Assembly (NCBI GenBank): GCA_023053575.1
Contig: JAKZAP010000009.1
Location: 18,767,869 to 18,831,868 of the forward strand
Reading direction: 5' to 3'
DNA from: Branchinecta lynchi
Lineage: Eukaryota > Arthropoda > Branchiopoda > Anostraca > Branchinectidae
Length of the DNA: 64,000 bases
The translations under genes and the position numbers were made by a program. The notes under the pieces were generated by a model. The model was not told the origin of the DNA. It ran no database searches and saw only the letters and a list, made by a program, of their open reading frames with translations. Of this stretch, positions 52,270 to 64,000 are shown in pieces (position 1 is the first letter of the stretch; each line of letters begins with the position of its first letter).

Positions 52270-54360
52270 ACAAATCGTTCTTGTGGCACTTGCAGCTTCC
52301 CTCAAGTGCTATATATCGATCACTTTTTGGTCTGTCGGTCAGGCCACTTCCAGAAGTACTAGGACGATGAAACTTGGCAGGCATATTAGGGAACCTACCA
52401 AACTAACTTCGAAATAGTCACTTCCTCGATTTAGCTACCATGGGAAATCCGGAAAGTTGATGTATTTTTAACTTTTGAACGGGGAATCGGATCTAATAAA
52501 ATTTGACATTTGGACAAATCTCCTGTCTGAGATGTCACACTTCAAGCTCGGAATGGATACGGTGACTCTGGAGGGAGTTGGAGGGGGGGGGGGGGGGGGG
52601 GGGGGGGGAGGACCGGAAATCGTGTGACATGTTCAGAGGGGATGGATCGGGATGAAACTTGGTGAGAAGAACAAGCAGAAGCCCCAGATACATGGTTGAT
52701 AAGACCGGACCGGATCCGAGCACTGTGGGGGGAGTTGGAGGGAGGGTTCCGGATTTCCGATGATCCCGACTTAAGATGCTTACACATGTGCTAGGACGAT
52801 GGAGCTTGGCAGACATATTAAGGACCCGACCAACCTAACTTGGAAACAGTAACTTCCCGGATCCGACCCCCATGGGGGGAGTGGTGGAAGGGGGAACCTG
52901 GAACATTGACGTATTTATATCTTTTGAACGGGGAATTGGATCTTAATGAAACTTGATATTTGGAAAAACCTCTTGTCTCAGATGTCACACTTCAAGTCCG
53001 TAATGGATCCGGTACTTTGGGGGGGAGTCGGAAGGGGGACCGGAAATCGTGTGACATGTTCAGAGTGAACGGATCGCGATGAAACTCAGTGGGAAGAACA
53101 AGCACAAGCCCTAGATACATACCTTACAAGACCGGACCGGATCCGAGCACTGTGGGGGGGAGCTGGAAGGAGGGTTCCGGAATTCGGGTGATCCCGACTT
53201 AAGATGCTTACACATGTGCTACCACGATGAAACTTGGCAAGCGTAGTAGGGACCCGACCAAACTAACTTGGAAATAGTGACTTCCCCGATCCGACCACAA
53301 TGGGGGGAGTGGAGGAAGGGGGAATCCGGAATGTTGAGGTGTTTATAACTTTTGAGCGGGGAATCGGATCTTACTGAAACTTGATATTTGGTCCGGAATG
53401 GACCCGGTGACTTAGGAGGGAGGAACCGGAAATCGCGTGACGTTCTCAGAGTGGATTGGATAGGGATGAAACTTGGAGGGAGAACAAGCACAAGCACGAG
53501 GCACATAGTTGACAAGACCGGATCGGACCAGAGCACTGTGGGGAGAATTCGAGGGAGGGTTTCGGAATTCCGGTGATCCCGAGTTAAGATGCTTACACAT
53601 GTGCTAGAACGATGAAACTTGGCAGACATGTCAGGGAATCGACGATTTTAACTTAAGAACAGTCGTTCTCTGATTGACCATCATTTGGGGAGTGAATCCG
53701 GAACCTTGAGAAATGTCCAACTTTTCAATGGGTGTCATGAAACTTGATGTTCGGAAAGAACTCATGTCTCAGATGTTCCATTTCAAGTGCGGACAGGATC
53801 CGACCAATGTGGCGGAGTCTGGGGGGGGGGGGGCGTATATTTTGTGACACGCTTCGAGTTTAGCGATTGTGACACTTGGTGGAAGAACAAACGAAAACCC
53901 AGACACACCAGTAACAAAACCGGACCGGATTCGGGCACTCTGGAGGAGTTGGTTGGGTCCCGATGAAAAACTTGTAGCCTGGGTAGTAGTATGGTAGTAG
54001 TACGAAAACGTTGCAATATGCCTCAGACTGGTCCAATCTTATGTAGTAGTATCCAGTAGGTGCCTGTCTTGCCATAGTACCATCCGGTCTTGCTAATAGT
54101 AGCATATAGTAGTATGCAGTAACACGGTAGTCTTGAAGTAAAAGCATGTAGTAGCATCGTTAGTACTGCATGCTACTTTTTCGTAGTACTTCATAGTACT
54201 ATTTTGAGATAAATTTTTCAGCGGGGTGGTCCGGAATTCCGATGATCGCGATTTAAGGTACTTCCAGATGTGCTAGGACGACGAAACCTGGCTTGAGCAT
54301 TGGAGACTCGACAAGATTAGATTAGAAATTGTCACTTTCCAGATCCGACCATCTCTTAAA
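52270..54360 (+). repeat. Family A repeat array, longest copy
   Basis: Opens with hairpin-like GGCACTTGCAGC/CTCAAGTGCTAT and the GTCTGTCGGTC microsatellite, then at least five cores (CGATGAAACTTGGCAG and relatives near 52368, 52798, 53227, 53610 and 54280). Period is about 390-430 bp. It contains a 26-nt G tract (52583-52608). At 53980-54190 a degenerate GTAGTA repeat interrupts the array. Confidence 0.7.
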
Positions 54361-54509
54361 ATATTTTCTTCACCGCAAAGTACAAAAGATACTTTTAAGC
54401 AAAATCCACATTTGCATGATCCACATGAGCCCATGATCATTTTCGCATGAATGGTTTTGCTTAGAAATGACCCTGACCTTTGTCAGCTAAGAGTCCAAGA
54501 ATCTTCCGG

Positions 54510-55180
54510 TTTTTTGGATCCTAAAACGTAAGTAGAGGGATACCTATAACTTCGTAAAAGTTGTCCGTCCTTCCGTCTGTCCGTCCGTCTGTCAGCACGA
54601 TAACTCGCCAAGGGAGTGAGATATTTTGATAAAACTTGGTGTTAGGATTTTTTGGGTCAAGGGACAGGTTGGGTTCGTAGATGGGTAGCCCTACATCTGG
54701 GTGGGGGTTCAAATTAAGGGACGAACAAAATACTTTTTAACAGCTAATGAGATAGTTGATTTAGAGGTAAGAAGACATGCTGAACACGAATAAGAAAATC
54801 ATTTTCTCGTCGGACTAAGTAGTTCGCCTGGAATCCGGCCCAAACCAGAAAGTTCGTTAAAAGTAAAAGCTTCATTTGAAATTGATTAGATGTTCGATTA
54901 GAGGTAAGAAGACATGCTGAACATTTATATGTAAATCATCGTCTCGCCGGCAGTTCTCCCAGAATCCGGCCCAAACCGGAGAATCTGTTAAAAGAAATAG
55001 TTGTGTCTGCAGTTGATTAGAAGTTCGATTCAGGGGTAAGTGAACATACTGAATCCGTATATAACAATCATTTTATACCCGGGTATATAGTTCGTCAGGT
55101 ATCCGGCTGAAACCGAAAAACTGTTATAAGTAAATGTTTTATCTGAAGTTGATTAGTGGTTCGACATCGGGTTTCCGTTT
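54510..55180 (-). repeat. Family B element (reverse)
   Basis: From TTTTTTGGATCCTAAAACGT through a GTCCGTCCGTCTGTC microsatellite and three to four reverse units (GGAATCCGGCCCAAACC) to about 55180. The distal end is missing. Confidence 0.65.
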
Positions 55181-56034
55181 TTTAGCTTTAGTTTTTTGCC
55201 GGAGGAGGATCCTTACTCATTCTTCCATCCGTGACAGTTTTTGTTCTCGGCTTAAACAGCCAACACCGTGGGTTGGTTGTTGAAAGCACAGCCTAGTTTT
55301 AAATTATTCAAATATTTTAAAATACTGCAAGTTGAATAGTAAATAGTGCGAGGGGTCCTGTAAGTGAATATATTTGAGGGACGAGCACATAGATGGTTAA
55401 CTGACTTTCGTATGCCAGCACTGTTCTGGCAAACTTTAAGCTTGAACTTAGGATAGATGTTTTGATGCTACTATATATTTGATGCTGTAATATATATACT
55501 TATTTTTGCCCCCTTACAGAAGGGAAAAAGCGGATTACGGATTAGCGGAAAAGAAATTAAAGAAAATTTATACATGCACTAAACATAATACTAAAATCTA
55601 TACGACGAATCAAGTTATAGTATGGTTTGCGCAAGCATTTAAAGCTCTTGCTCGAGCACTTGTTTCAGTGTTATGTTTTTTTTCGGTGAGGTTTATTATT
55701 TTGTATTTTCTGATAACTCTGTGAATTTTATTGCAAATGAATTGCGTGGTTCCTTTGTTTAAATTTCGATATTCCGTCTCCTACTGCAGTTTCTAGTTGC
55801 AGTTTTATTATTTCATTAGGGGGCACTCGTTCAGTCATGTTCCCTGGAGCCATACAGTACAAATGTTCTGGTTATTGTGAAATTTGGATCGGGGAAGTGA
55901 ATCATATACATTAGGAATCAGAGCAGTTGGATTTTGAAGGTTAAGCTTAGGTTAGAATCGCGGTATTGGAGGAAGGGGGCAGTCATTGTAATTTAGCCAG
56001 TTAGAGTTGAAGTTAGAGTCTTGATATTTTCACA
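55181..56034. other. Unassigned stretch with repeat D fragment
   Basis: About 55260-55365 matches dispersed repeat D (CAGCCTAGTTTTAAA, GTAAATAGTGCGAGGGG), followed by a T1-like 3' end (GGCAAACTTTAA near 55438). The remainder is unassigned. Confidence 0.45.
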
Positions 56035-56540
56035 AGGAGAACAAGACCAAAGGTTTCGTTGGGATCCCAATAATGGAATATTTATTAGTCTTCTTGATCC
56101 AGGCTGTCTGTCTTCACAAGACCCCACACGCACGTTATCCATCCCTAATCAAACGCTTCAAAATGTACCAAAAATTCTAACACAGTGGTGTATTTTGACG
56201 GATGACTAAACCATTAAGAAAACCAAGTTTAAATATGGATTTAGCAGTTTAACCATGTTCTACTTCATCCAGTATTTTACTTTTACGAAATGTCAGGTTC
56301 TAGACAAATTGCGGGCGAAATAATTGTCCGGCAAGAATATAAAGGTCAAAAACATATTCAGCATGTCTCGTTACCCGTAGATCGAACCTCTAATCAACTT
56401 CAAAAAGACCTTTACTTATACCAAATTTTCGGTTCGGTTCGGATTCCGAGTGAACTACTTGTCCGGCAAGAATTTAAAGTTCAGACATGGATTCAGCGTG
56501 TATTTTTACATTTATGTCGAATTTGTTATCAACTTTAGGG
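56035..56540 (+). repeat. Family B element, truncated
   Basis: Starts ACAAGACCAAAGGTTTCGTT with GGGATCCC and holds three diverged B units; the right end is missing. Confidence 0.6.
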
Positions 56541-56804
56541 GAAAAAAAAAATCTTTCTACTAAATTTGGTGATAAGTGGATTATGGGTTTTAGGTCAAAA
56601 TTAGTAAAAATGATGCCGAAAATTGCCACTGGTTTGGATTTGGTTTCGAACACATATTTCGGCGACACGCTTTTCAGTGGCAATCTCGGCTACAAAGTTG
56701 TCATTCTCGGCAACAAACATTGCAGTCTAGGATAGACACAAAAAAATCTCGGCGACAAAAGCAGCATTCTCGACTACAATTGGTCATATTCGTGTTCAGC
56801 GCTA

Positions 56805-57605
56805 TCAAGCGGACTAGTTTCTGGTAATCCCCCCATGCCTCGCCGGCAGCACATGGATAAGACATAGTAAAATAGATCCACAGGTTAGTGAGTGGAAAAC
56901 CTGTCATCTGTGTCCCAGGTAATGGAGGTATACTCTCTATGACTAAGTCCAAAAAACGCCAGCGATCCTCAGGAAGAAGCGTGTCCATACGGCTCATACT
57001 CAACGACTCAAATCCTGTGTCAATCAATCAGCGCGATCTTTGGCAGCAGCTGTGACACCACTTCTGCCTTTCTTCCGCTAGATACCCGGAGAGGTCGGAG
57101 ATTTTGGATCGGCAAGGAGAGATAGTCATCAAGAGCGTTGCATAATGTTGCATTATGCAGAAAGTGACCCACTACCCTAGGATCCGACTTTTTACTATGT
57201 CTACACAAGTGTTGATTATGAGGCAATGGGGGACTAACAAAAAGTAGTCGACTTGGAGCGCTGAACCGTAGTAAGGCCAATTCGTGCAGGCTCGGCGACA
57301 TTTCGGACATTCTCTGCAACACTTCTGCCAAATTGGCAATATTACAGTTCAACGCTCCAAATGGATCTAGTTTCTGTTAGTCCGCCATTGCCTCATAACC
57401 ATCACTTTTTTAGACAGAGTAAAAAGTCGAATCCATAGGGTAGTGGGTCACATTCACTTTCTGCTGCTGAAACATATACAAAACCTCCATTACCTGGGAC
57501 ACTGATGACAAGTTTTCCACTCACTAATCTGTGGATCTATTTTACCATGTCTGATCCAAGTGCTGACGGTGAGACATAGGAGGATTAACAGAAACTAGTC
57601 CGCTT
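56805..57605 (+). mobile_element. Foldback element with AAGCGGACTAGTTTCTG ends
   Basis: 801 bp. The left arm (AAGCGGACTAGTTTCTGGTA, GTGAGTGGAAAAC, CCCAGGTAATGGAGGT) is mirrored by the right arm (CATTACCTGGGACA, GTTTTCCACTCACTAA, CAGAAACTAGTCCGCTT). A further internal pair near 57070-57480 makes it a nested inverted repeat. No coding potential; target duplication not resolved. Confidence 0.6.
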
Positions 57606-58446
57606 GGAAGCGGTCAACAGGAATATGGCGAATTTGACCCAAAATGCATGCCGTAGTGAATGGTGGTCTGCTCAAGTCAGGTCGGAATCTGACAACTCAG
57701 TAAGCAAGGATAGAAAGAATAGTTGCGCCAGATCAGATTTGCTGTAAAAAAATATGGTAAAATTTGGATCTCCTATATGTAAAATCTGGATCTCCTATTG
57801 GATCTCCTGTTGGATTATATGAATCTCCTACTTGTAAAATTCCTCTTTGTAAAATTTGGATCTCCTATTTTGGGAGTCTCTGAGAATAAGGCGAATGTTT
57901 AGATCTCTACATAATGGTCATTAATTTGTGTGGATTTCTTCTGGTGGTGCGGCGTTGCCGCACTAATGAGACCATATCAAAAATCTTTTCTGTTTCCACG
58001 ATTATTTTCTTCAGAGAGGCTTTGGGCGAAAGTAGATATCTAAGGTGGGATGTAAAATATGCGGGAACGTTAACTATCCTTTCCTGTTTTTTTTTGTTTT
58101 TTTTAGAATAGGCGGTTGAAGGGATGGGTATCATATTTTACAGTGCCAAATGTCAGCTGAACTTCATTAGAGGTATATTTCGGGCCCTCTTGGCAAGTGT
58201 CTGATTTTAAGCAGAACTGGTGTAAGAATCTAAATAAAATAAATTACTAAAAGAAATAAACACTGCCAAATTTGGTTTTAGTTTTACTTTATATTATTAC
58301 ATCAAGTAAAAAAAAAATATTTCTGTTTGATTGTTTGGGAGCTACTTTAGGGCTCCAGCTTGGCTACGCCATCGCGTCGCTAAATCATAGCACGATCATA
58401 CCAAGTCCTGGTTTGAACTAGCTTATTGAAAGTGTGTGATTTAGAC
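57606..58446. other. Unassigned stretch
   Basis: Contains a short tandem of GGATCTCCTATT-type units (57767-57875). No gene recognised. Confidence 0.35.
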
Positions 58447-59443
58447 ACGATCGACTAAAAGCAGGAAACGAAAGGCAAGAGAAAAGCAGGCAAGGTACTA
58501 AAACCAGGAAGGGCAAACTGAAACGGGGAAAGAATTACCAGAAATTGAGGATTCGAAAAACTGGCAAACCTTTCCTCTATTTAGTATCGCGTGAGGGGTC
58601 GGCAACATACATTTGTAAAAGTCATCTTTCCCTCTTTTCTAGTATTCGAAAACCTGCACTGTGCTTTACCTCTGTTTAATATCCCGTGAGGGGTTGGTAA
58701 CTAAGATATTTCAAGTCCACCATTTCTTCCGTCGTTTTAGTACCTTGTCACGGTTAGTTGCTTAGAGTACAAAACGAGGAAAGAAATCGGGAGTTCTAAA
58801 TTATTCTTCTTTGAGGGCTCGGCAAATGTCAAAATTCGTAGTTCACCATTCCCTTCCTCGTTTTAGTAGCTTTAAAAGGTCGGCAACCAAGATATTTGAA
58901 GTCTACCATTTCTTTCCTCGTTTTAGTACTCTAAGGCACTATCTGTGAAAAGTTACTAAGATCTGGAAAGAAATGGTGGACTTGAAATATTTCAGTTACC
59001 GACCCCTCGTTTAACTGAGAATTTTAATTGCCGACCCCTCAATGCTAGTAAAACGAGGAGCTGAACGATGAACTATGAATTTTGATAGTTGCCGATCCCT
59101 AAAAGAAGAATAATTTAGAATTCCCAATTTTTGTCCTCCTTTTAGTACTCTAGGGAACTATCCGTGACAAGGTACTAAAATGAGGAAAGAAATGGTGGTA
59201 TTAGTTGTCGACCCCTTACTGGACTCGGATGATTTAGTCGCTTACCGACAGGGTACTAAAAGGAGGAAAAGGTGAACTTTACAAATATAAGTTGCCGACC
59301 CCTCACGGGATACTAAACAGAGAAAAGGCTTTTCGAATCCTCGATTTCTGGTCATTCTTTCGCCGTTTTAGTTTGCCCTTCCTGGTTTTAGTATCTTTGC
59401 CTGCTTTTCTTTCGCATTTCCTTTCCTGCTTTTAGTCGATCCC
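58447..59443 (+). mobile_element. MULE-like foldback element, variant subfamily
   Basis: 997 bp from GATCGACTAAAAGCAGGAAA to TTTCCTGCTTTTAGTCGATCCC (inverse ends). Flanks GATTTAGAC / GACTTAGAT form an imperfect 9-bp duplication. The interior repeats TTTCCTCGTTTTAGTA and GGGGTCGGCAAC blocks in both orientations, like 35031-35797. Confidence 0.65.
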
Positions 59444-60526
59444 GACTTAGATAATGAAGACGTGAGGAAGTTTCCGAATTAATTTCCTTAAAGCACAATT
59501 CTTACTAAACAGGAGCTGGAAGCTCATACGGCACTTGCAAGGCTTGGTAAAAGGATAAAAGTAGGAATTTGGCGATTCGTGGGTTTGTTGTGATCGTTGT
59601 AAGCAAAAAAAACCCTGAGACAAGAATAAAGATGGGCCCTTGGAAATCATGAAAATGTATAGTTTGGTAAAACAAAACAAAAAATATTTGCATTTGGCTG
59701 TGATGGTGCAAACTAAGGGTGCTAGAAACTCATCTAAAATCAAAACCCTTGAGGCAAAATTGATCCTGGGCCCTTTAGAACCATGGATACACATGGTCTA
59801 GTCAAGAGTATTTTTGTTTACTCTTCGGTTAAGATGCGCTCTTTAAAGTTCAATGGGCAGATCAAACAATCATGACTCCACATTACCACCCCCTAGAATA
59901 TAATGTTACATCCGAAATCAGCAGATTCCTAGACAACCTATTTTCGCTAATAGAACGTTACGGTGTTTTTTGCTGACTGCCATACTCCGATTTACTAGCT
60001 TCGACAAATATAAGCGGAGTTTCTTTTTTCTTATCCATTCGTTGTTATATATTCTCCGGATCATTTGTATTGTTGACAAATATTTATATTAACGGTATTA
60101 AGTGAGAATTCCTTGTAAGCTCTGGAACCAGCTGCAAGTAAGTCGGTTATATCTGTACATTTTTGGCAGTATTGTCACTTTAAATCCAGAAAAAAAACTT
60201 TTCTTCGATACTACAAACAACGGAAGTTTCACCAGACAGCATTAGAGCAATCTGACAGCTATAGAGACGGTTTATTTTAGCAACCATATCACTCTGATCA
60301 CTGAGCTCATCAAAACTATTGATTTTCGTACATGGCCGTGGAGTTTTGAATTTCCGCGCCTTGCAATACCATGCTCTGAAACCATCTCCGCCGAGACGCC
60401 GAAGAGGTAATGACAAGCGATAACAAGCAAACGGCTTATTTTTGAAGCGCTCTCTAATGGGAGTCAGAAATGTGTATGTGTGAAGCATTTTATAAGAATT
60501 ATAGCATAGTTAGTGCCCATTGTGCT
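59444..60526. other. Unassigned stretch
   Basis: Open frames on the minus strand (59447-59794, 60180-60488) show no recognisable domain. No gene supported. Confidence 0.3.
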
Positions 60527-60530
60527 TTAA

Positions 60531-62588
60531 ATAGTTTTTGGGGTCTTCAATTGAACATTTAGCCCAACAGTGCACTATTCAAATTAACTAACGACAAAAG
60601 AAGTCCTTCCTGTCAGTCACGCAAAAAGAGGCGTAAAATTCATCGCTCGATTTTTTTTTTATTTAAAACGATTTTCGAAAAGTTCTGGCAGGACATGCGT
60701 TAACCTGAGAAATCTCTTGGTTACAGTGACGGAGATCTCGCATGTGAAAGCTTAACCCAACTTCACAGGAATGGAAACCCTATACATTCAGCACGAGTCC
60801 ATTTCAGCAACAAAGTTGCGGCCAAATTGGCGACTCATGCTGGTTACACCATCTTATTACAAGTCACGTCTCGAGAAGAGAGAAATATTCATTCCGTTTC
60901 GAGAGGGAGGAGTTTCGAAAACGGCCCTAGTTCATTCTAGAAAAGCTTGCAAGCTACAGTTTGCAATAATGCGGTCTACTGTCACCAAGAAACAGGGTGT
61001 ACGAGTTGCTTCAGGATACTTAGAGTTACTCAGGGTTACTTTGGGTTACTTTCGGTTACATGGGGTTACTTTGCGTTACATTGGGTTGCATTAGGTTACA
61101 TTTGGTTACTTTGAGATACTTTTGGGTTACTTTCCAGGGTATACGAAGTTACTTTTGGTGACCAACCCTGGGTTTAAGCATCCAGGTGATGTTGGCTACC
61201 GCCACCTGTTGCTCTAAAGAACCTAATTTATATCCAGCACACACAGCACTTTGTTTAGTTAACAATCGTGAATTAAGAGCTTGGTCAAACTTGGCTCATT
61301 TCCTAGCTTTTGGGGTTGCAAAAGTAGAAAAAAGAAATTGTGAGAATTGTGAAAACCCTTTCCATTGGAAGACTGGATTTGGCTTGAGAGCAAAAACATA
61401 AGAACAACTGTGCAAGAAAAATGCAAAACAGGTGGACTGGTGATTGCACTTGTTTGTGCGAAGGAAAGTAATGATATAGTGTCTGGTTTCAGTTCTGCTT
61501 TAAGGAATGTTGTGCCTGTAATATGTGCAACAGCTTTTTTTTGTTGGAAGCTGGTGGAATGCCCAGAGCTGGATTCGTTAGAATCATCATTTTAGAGATT
61601 GGTCACACTGGGCTGAAAAAGACGCCTATTCGACTAACACTTGAAAATCCGTAGAGGACGTGAGATTTGATGGGCTTTGTGGCAGCTTAGGGATAACGAG
61701 CAGACTGCAATTAGGGGTCCATTAGGATTCTTGCAACATAATTATCCACGCTGTTTAGCTCTAATTCATCTCCTGAATTTAAAACGACAACATTCAGGAT
61801 TAGTTGCATCTTTTTCTTTTTTCTACTTTTGCAACCCCAAAAGCTGGGAAATGAGCCAAGTTTGACCAAGCTCTTAATTCACGATTGTTAAGTAAACAAA
61901 GTGCTGTGTGTGCTGGATACAAATTAGGTTCTTTAGAGCAACAGGTGGCGGTAGCCAACATCACCTGGATGCTTAAACCCAGGGTTGGTCACCAAAAGTA
62001 ACTTCGTACACCCTGGAAAGTAACCCAATGTAACCCAAAGTAACCCCATGTAAAAAAAAGTAACCCAAAGTAGCCCTGAGTAACCCGAAGTACCCTGAAG
62101 TAACTCGTACACCCTGTTTCTTGGTGACCATAGACCGCATTATTGCAAACTGTAGCTTGCAAGCTTTTCTAGAATGAACTAGGGCCGTTTTCGAAACTCC
62201 TACCTCTAGAAAGGGAATGAATATTTCTCTCTTCTCGAGACGTGACTTGGAATAAGATACACCCGTGGCCGAACCAGCATCAGTCGCCAATTTGGCCGCA
62301 ATTTTGTTGCTGAAATGGACTCGTGCTGAATGTATAGTGTTTCCATCCCTGTTAAGTTGGGTTAAGCTTTCACAAGCGAGATCTCCGTCACTGTGCCCAA
62401 CAGATTTCTCAGATAAACGCAAGTCCTGCCAGAACTTTTCGAAAATTGTTTTTAAAATAAAAAGAAATCGAGCGATGAATTTTACGCCTCTTTTTGCGTG
62501 ACTGACAGTACAGATCTTCTTTTGTCGTTAGTTAATTTGAATAGTGCACTGTTGGGCTAAATGGTAAAATGAAGACCCCGAAAACTAT
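60531..62588. mobile_element. Giant 2-kb foldback element flanked by TTAA
   Basis: Two arms of roughly 800 bp (about 60531-61342 and 61800-62588) are inverted near-copies with small indels around a unique centre of about 455 bp. The ends ATAGTTTTTGGGGTCTTC and GAAGACCCCGAAAACTAT are flanked by TTAA (60527-60530, 62589-62592). Both arms contain a degenerate GGGTTACTTT heptamer-like array (61010-61140 and the inverse at 61995-62110). No transposase recognised in the centre. Confidence 0.75.
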
Positions 62589-62691
62589 TTAAGTGTTCTT
62601 AGGAGCTCGTAAAAAGTTACTTTGGCTAACTAGTAGTGACTATTTCATATCAAGTGGATGTGAACGGCATTAATCTTAAAGGACCCCTCGC

Positions 62692-62905
62692 AGTATTTAC
62701 TCTTCAACTTACAGTATTTTAGAATATTTTAATACTTTAAAACTAGGCTGTGCTTCCAACAAATAACCTACGGTTTTAAGCCTTTTCCGAGGCCCTTTGA
62801 CTTATAGAGAAATCAGGGAAAGAATTTACTTAACCGGCTTTTCTGATAGAAAAATTTCTCGCAGCAACCGTCGTCAGCGTGATACACATCGAAGGTAGCA
62901 AAATA
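62692..62905 (-). repeat. Dispersed repeat D (reverse)
   Basis: Reverse match of 17095-17335, from ACCCCTCGCAGTATTTACTC to GATACACATCGAAGGTAGCA. Confidence 0.6.
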
Positions 62906-63475
62906 CGCACACGATCAGGATAGGGAGCTCTCGGACTGGAATTCCTGCCCAGATTGTCGGCACCATCATCACTTCCTAATGGAAAAGTTGAAATTTTTTC
63001 AACTTGATGATGGAAGTGAAGGAAATCCGGCCAGGATATCCTGATCGTGTGTTGGCAATTTTACTTGTCCACTTGTTCTACCTGCCAATCTCTTTTTTTA
63101 CTCGTGCCTCCGCCATGCCGTGCCCCTTTTTAGTCGACCCTCTGCTCCCGTCTGTTTATGCCTGAACGTCTAGCCTACACTTCTGCTCGAAATATTGTTA
63201 TTTAAGTGTATATATCGTGGACGCTCAGTCTCAGTCGGATCAGCCGTTGGCTCAGTCGGAGGTACAAACTGTACAATCCAATCAGCGACAACGTCAGTTG
63301 GCCAAGTTCGGAAATTTGCGTATTAGAAAGTGGGGTTTCAAAGTGGAGAGACGACATTGCGAGTGTGAATGCAGACGAGCTGATCTGTGTTTATGTTCCG
63401 CGGAGGCTGAGCTTTAATGAAGAAACTACATACCCGATGGTGGGAAACTAGAATGATAAGCTCATCAGTGAACCT
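62906..63475. other. Unassigned stretch with a MULE-like end
   Basis: An inverted pair around ACACGATCAGGATA (62910) and TATCCTGATCGTGT (63037) forms a short foldback. A MULE-like right end (CCCTTTTTAGTCGACCC) lies near 63123-63139. An open frame at 63217-63417 (Gln-rich, then Cys/Arg-rich) is not recognised. Confidence 0.4.
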
Positions 63476-63479
63476 TTAA

Positions 63480-63799
63480 AGCTTAATTGAAAAGCCAAAC
63501 TATTTCTGTGTCATTTAATTGAATACACATTTTGCTAAGGTTTTTTTTTTTCAACTATCTACTCTAGTTATGACGTTCAGAATATCTGCAGCCGTCCCCG
63601 CAATGTAAATTCTACTATGACGGAGGAAATGTCTAATCTCAACACAAACGCGGCTTTTCAGTGGGCAGTGGTGACTTTAGAAAAGACTGCTTAGTGCCTG
63701 AACAAGAGAAAATCATAAATCATTCTCGTAAGGCATCCAACACAGATACAAGCGCATAGAGGTCCCACAAATGACACAATAACTCTTTTCAGGTAAGCT
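63480..63799 (+). mobile_element. TTAA-flanked MITE, family T1, internally deleted
   Basis: 320 bp. Starts AGCTTAATTGAAAAGCC and ends TTCAGGTAAGCT with TTAA at 63476-63479 and 63800-63803. Internal blocks of family T1 (GCAGCCGTCCC, CACAAACGCGGCTTTTCAGT) are present, but the distal third is missing. Confidence 0.65.
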
Positions 63800-64000
63800 T
63801 TAAATTACTTATTGACACCTGACAGGTTGCATATGTGAGCTATAACTATATTCAACACATATCCTCTAAATACATACATACACATATACACATTCATACA
63901 TAATCTTCTTTCTAATTATTATTTTTTAGGTTGAAGTTTTTTTTTATTGTTGGTGGGTATATGGCAGTGTTCATCCGTTGTATTTTTATTAATTATTTGT

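Noticed and set aside
61186..61595. Possible coding gene in the centre of the 2-kb foldback
   Set aside because: Two short overlapping frames in different phases with no recognisable motif.
63206..63451. Possible host exon (Gln-rich / Cys-rich frames)
   Set aside because: Two overlapping frames of similar length, no domain, and no convincing splice context.

Overview
The window looks like repeat-dense nuclear DNA of an invertebrate animal. No host protein-coding gene, rRNA or bacterial-type operon could be recognised. The phylum cannot be fixed from sequence alone. Almost everything identifiable is a mobile element, and many elements are nested inside older ones, so relative ages can be read from who interrupts whom.

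The centrepiece is a complete Polinton/Maverick (adintovirus-like) virus-derived element at 19639-34391 (14,753 bp). It has about 585-bp terminal inverted repeats starting 5'-AGTAGTAT and a perfect 6-bp target duplication (GAGCCC). It is clearly more AT-rich than its flanks. On the minus strand it carries a double jelly-roll capsid candidate, a penton-like minor capsid candidate, two virion-type proteins, a zinc-ribbon reading frame overlapping a DDE integrase in the -1 frame, an adenain-type protease, a pX-like protein with AT-hooks, a fibre-like gene, a packaging ATPase and a protein-primed-type DNA polymerase B. A 102-aa gene is embedded in each inverted repeat. Two extra genes lie at the right side: a two-membrane-segment protein on the plus strand (139 aa) and an unrecognised 258-aa gene. 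Nearly every gene starts inside a TAAATG motif resembling late promoters of large cytoplasmic DNA viruses. The 258-aa gene lacks this motif; instead its upstream DNA holds a TATA box and two heat-shock-element-like arrays. The fibre-like gene is broken by a perfect 302-bp palindrome flanked by a 5-bp duplication.

Left flank (1-19638): arrays of two dispersed repeat families with internal tandem units (A: about 400-450 bp with a hairpin and GTCT microsatellite; B: about 125 bp units with GGATCCC at both ends), TTAA-flanked MITEs, MULE-like foldback elements with 9-bp duplications, TA-flanked foldback MITEs, G/C homopolymer tracts and LINE tails. The Polinton itself landed inside a family B copy.

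Right flank (34392-64000): the rest of that B copy, a TTAA MITE interrupted by a MULE-like element, a tRNA-derived SINE, a full-length non-LTR retrotransposon with two intact overlapping ORFs (39949-44200) inside another B copy, a third tandem-repeat family (E, about 44.7-47.6 kb), two decayed LINE ORF2 fragments, family A arrays, further foldback elements and a 2-kb TTAA-flanked giant inverted repeat.
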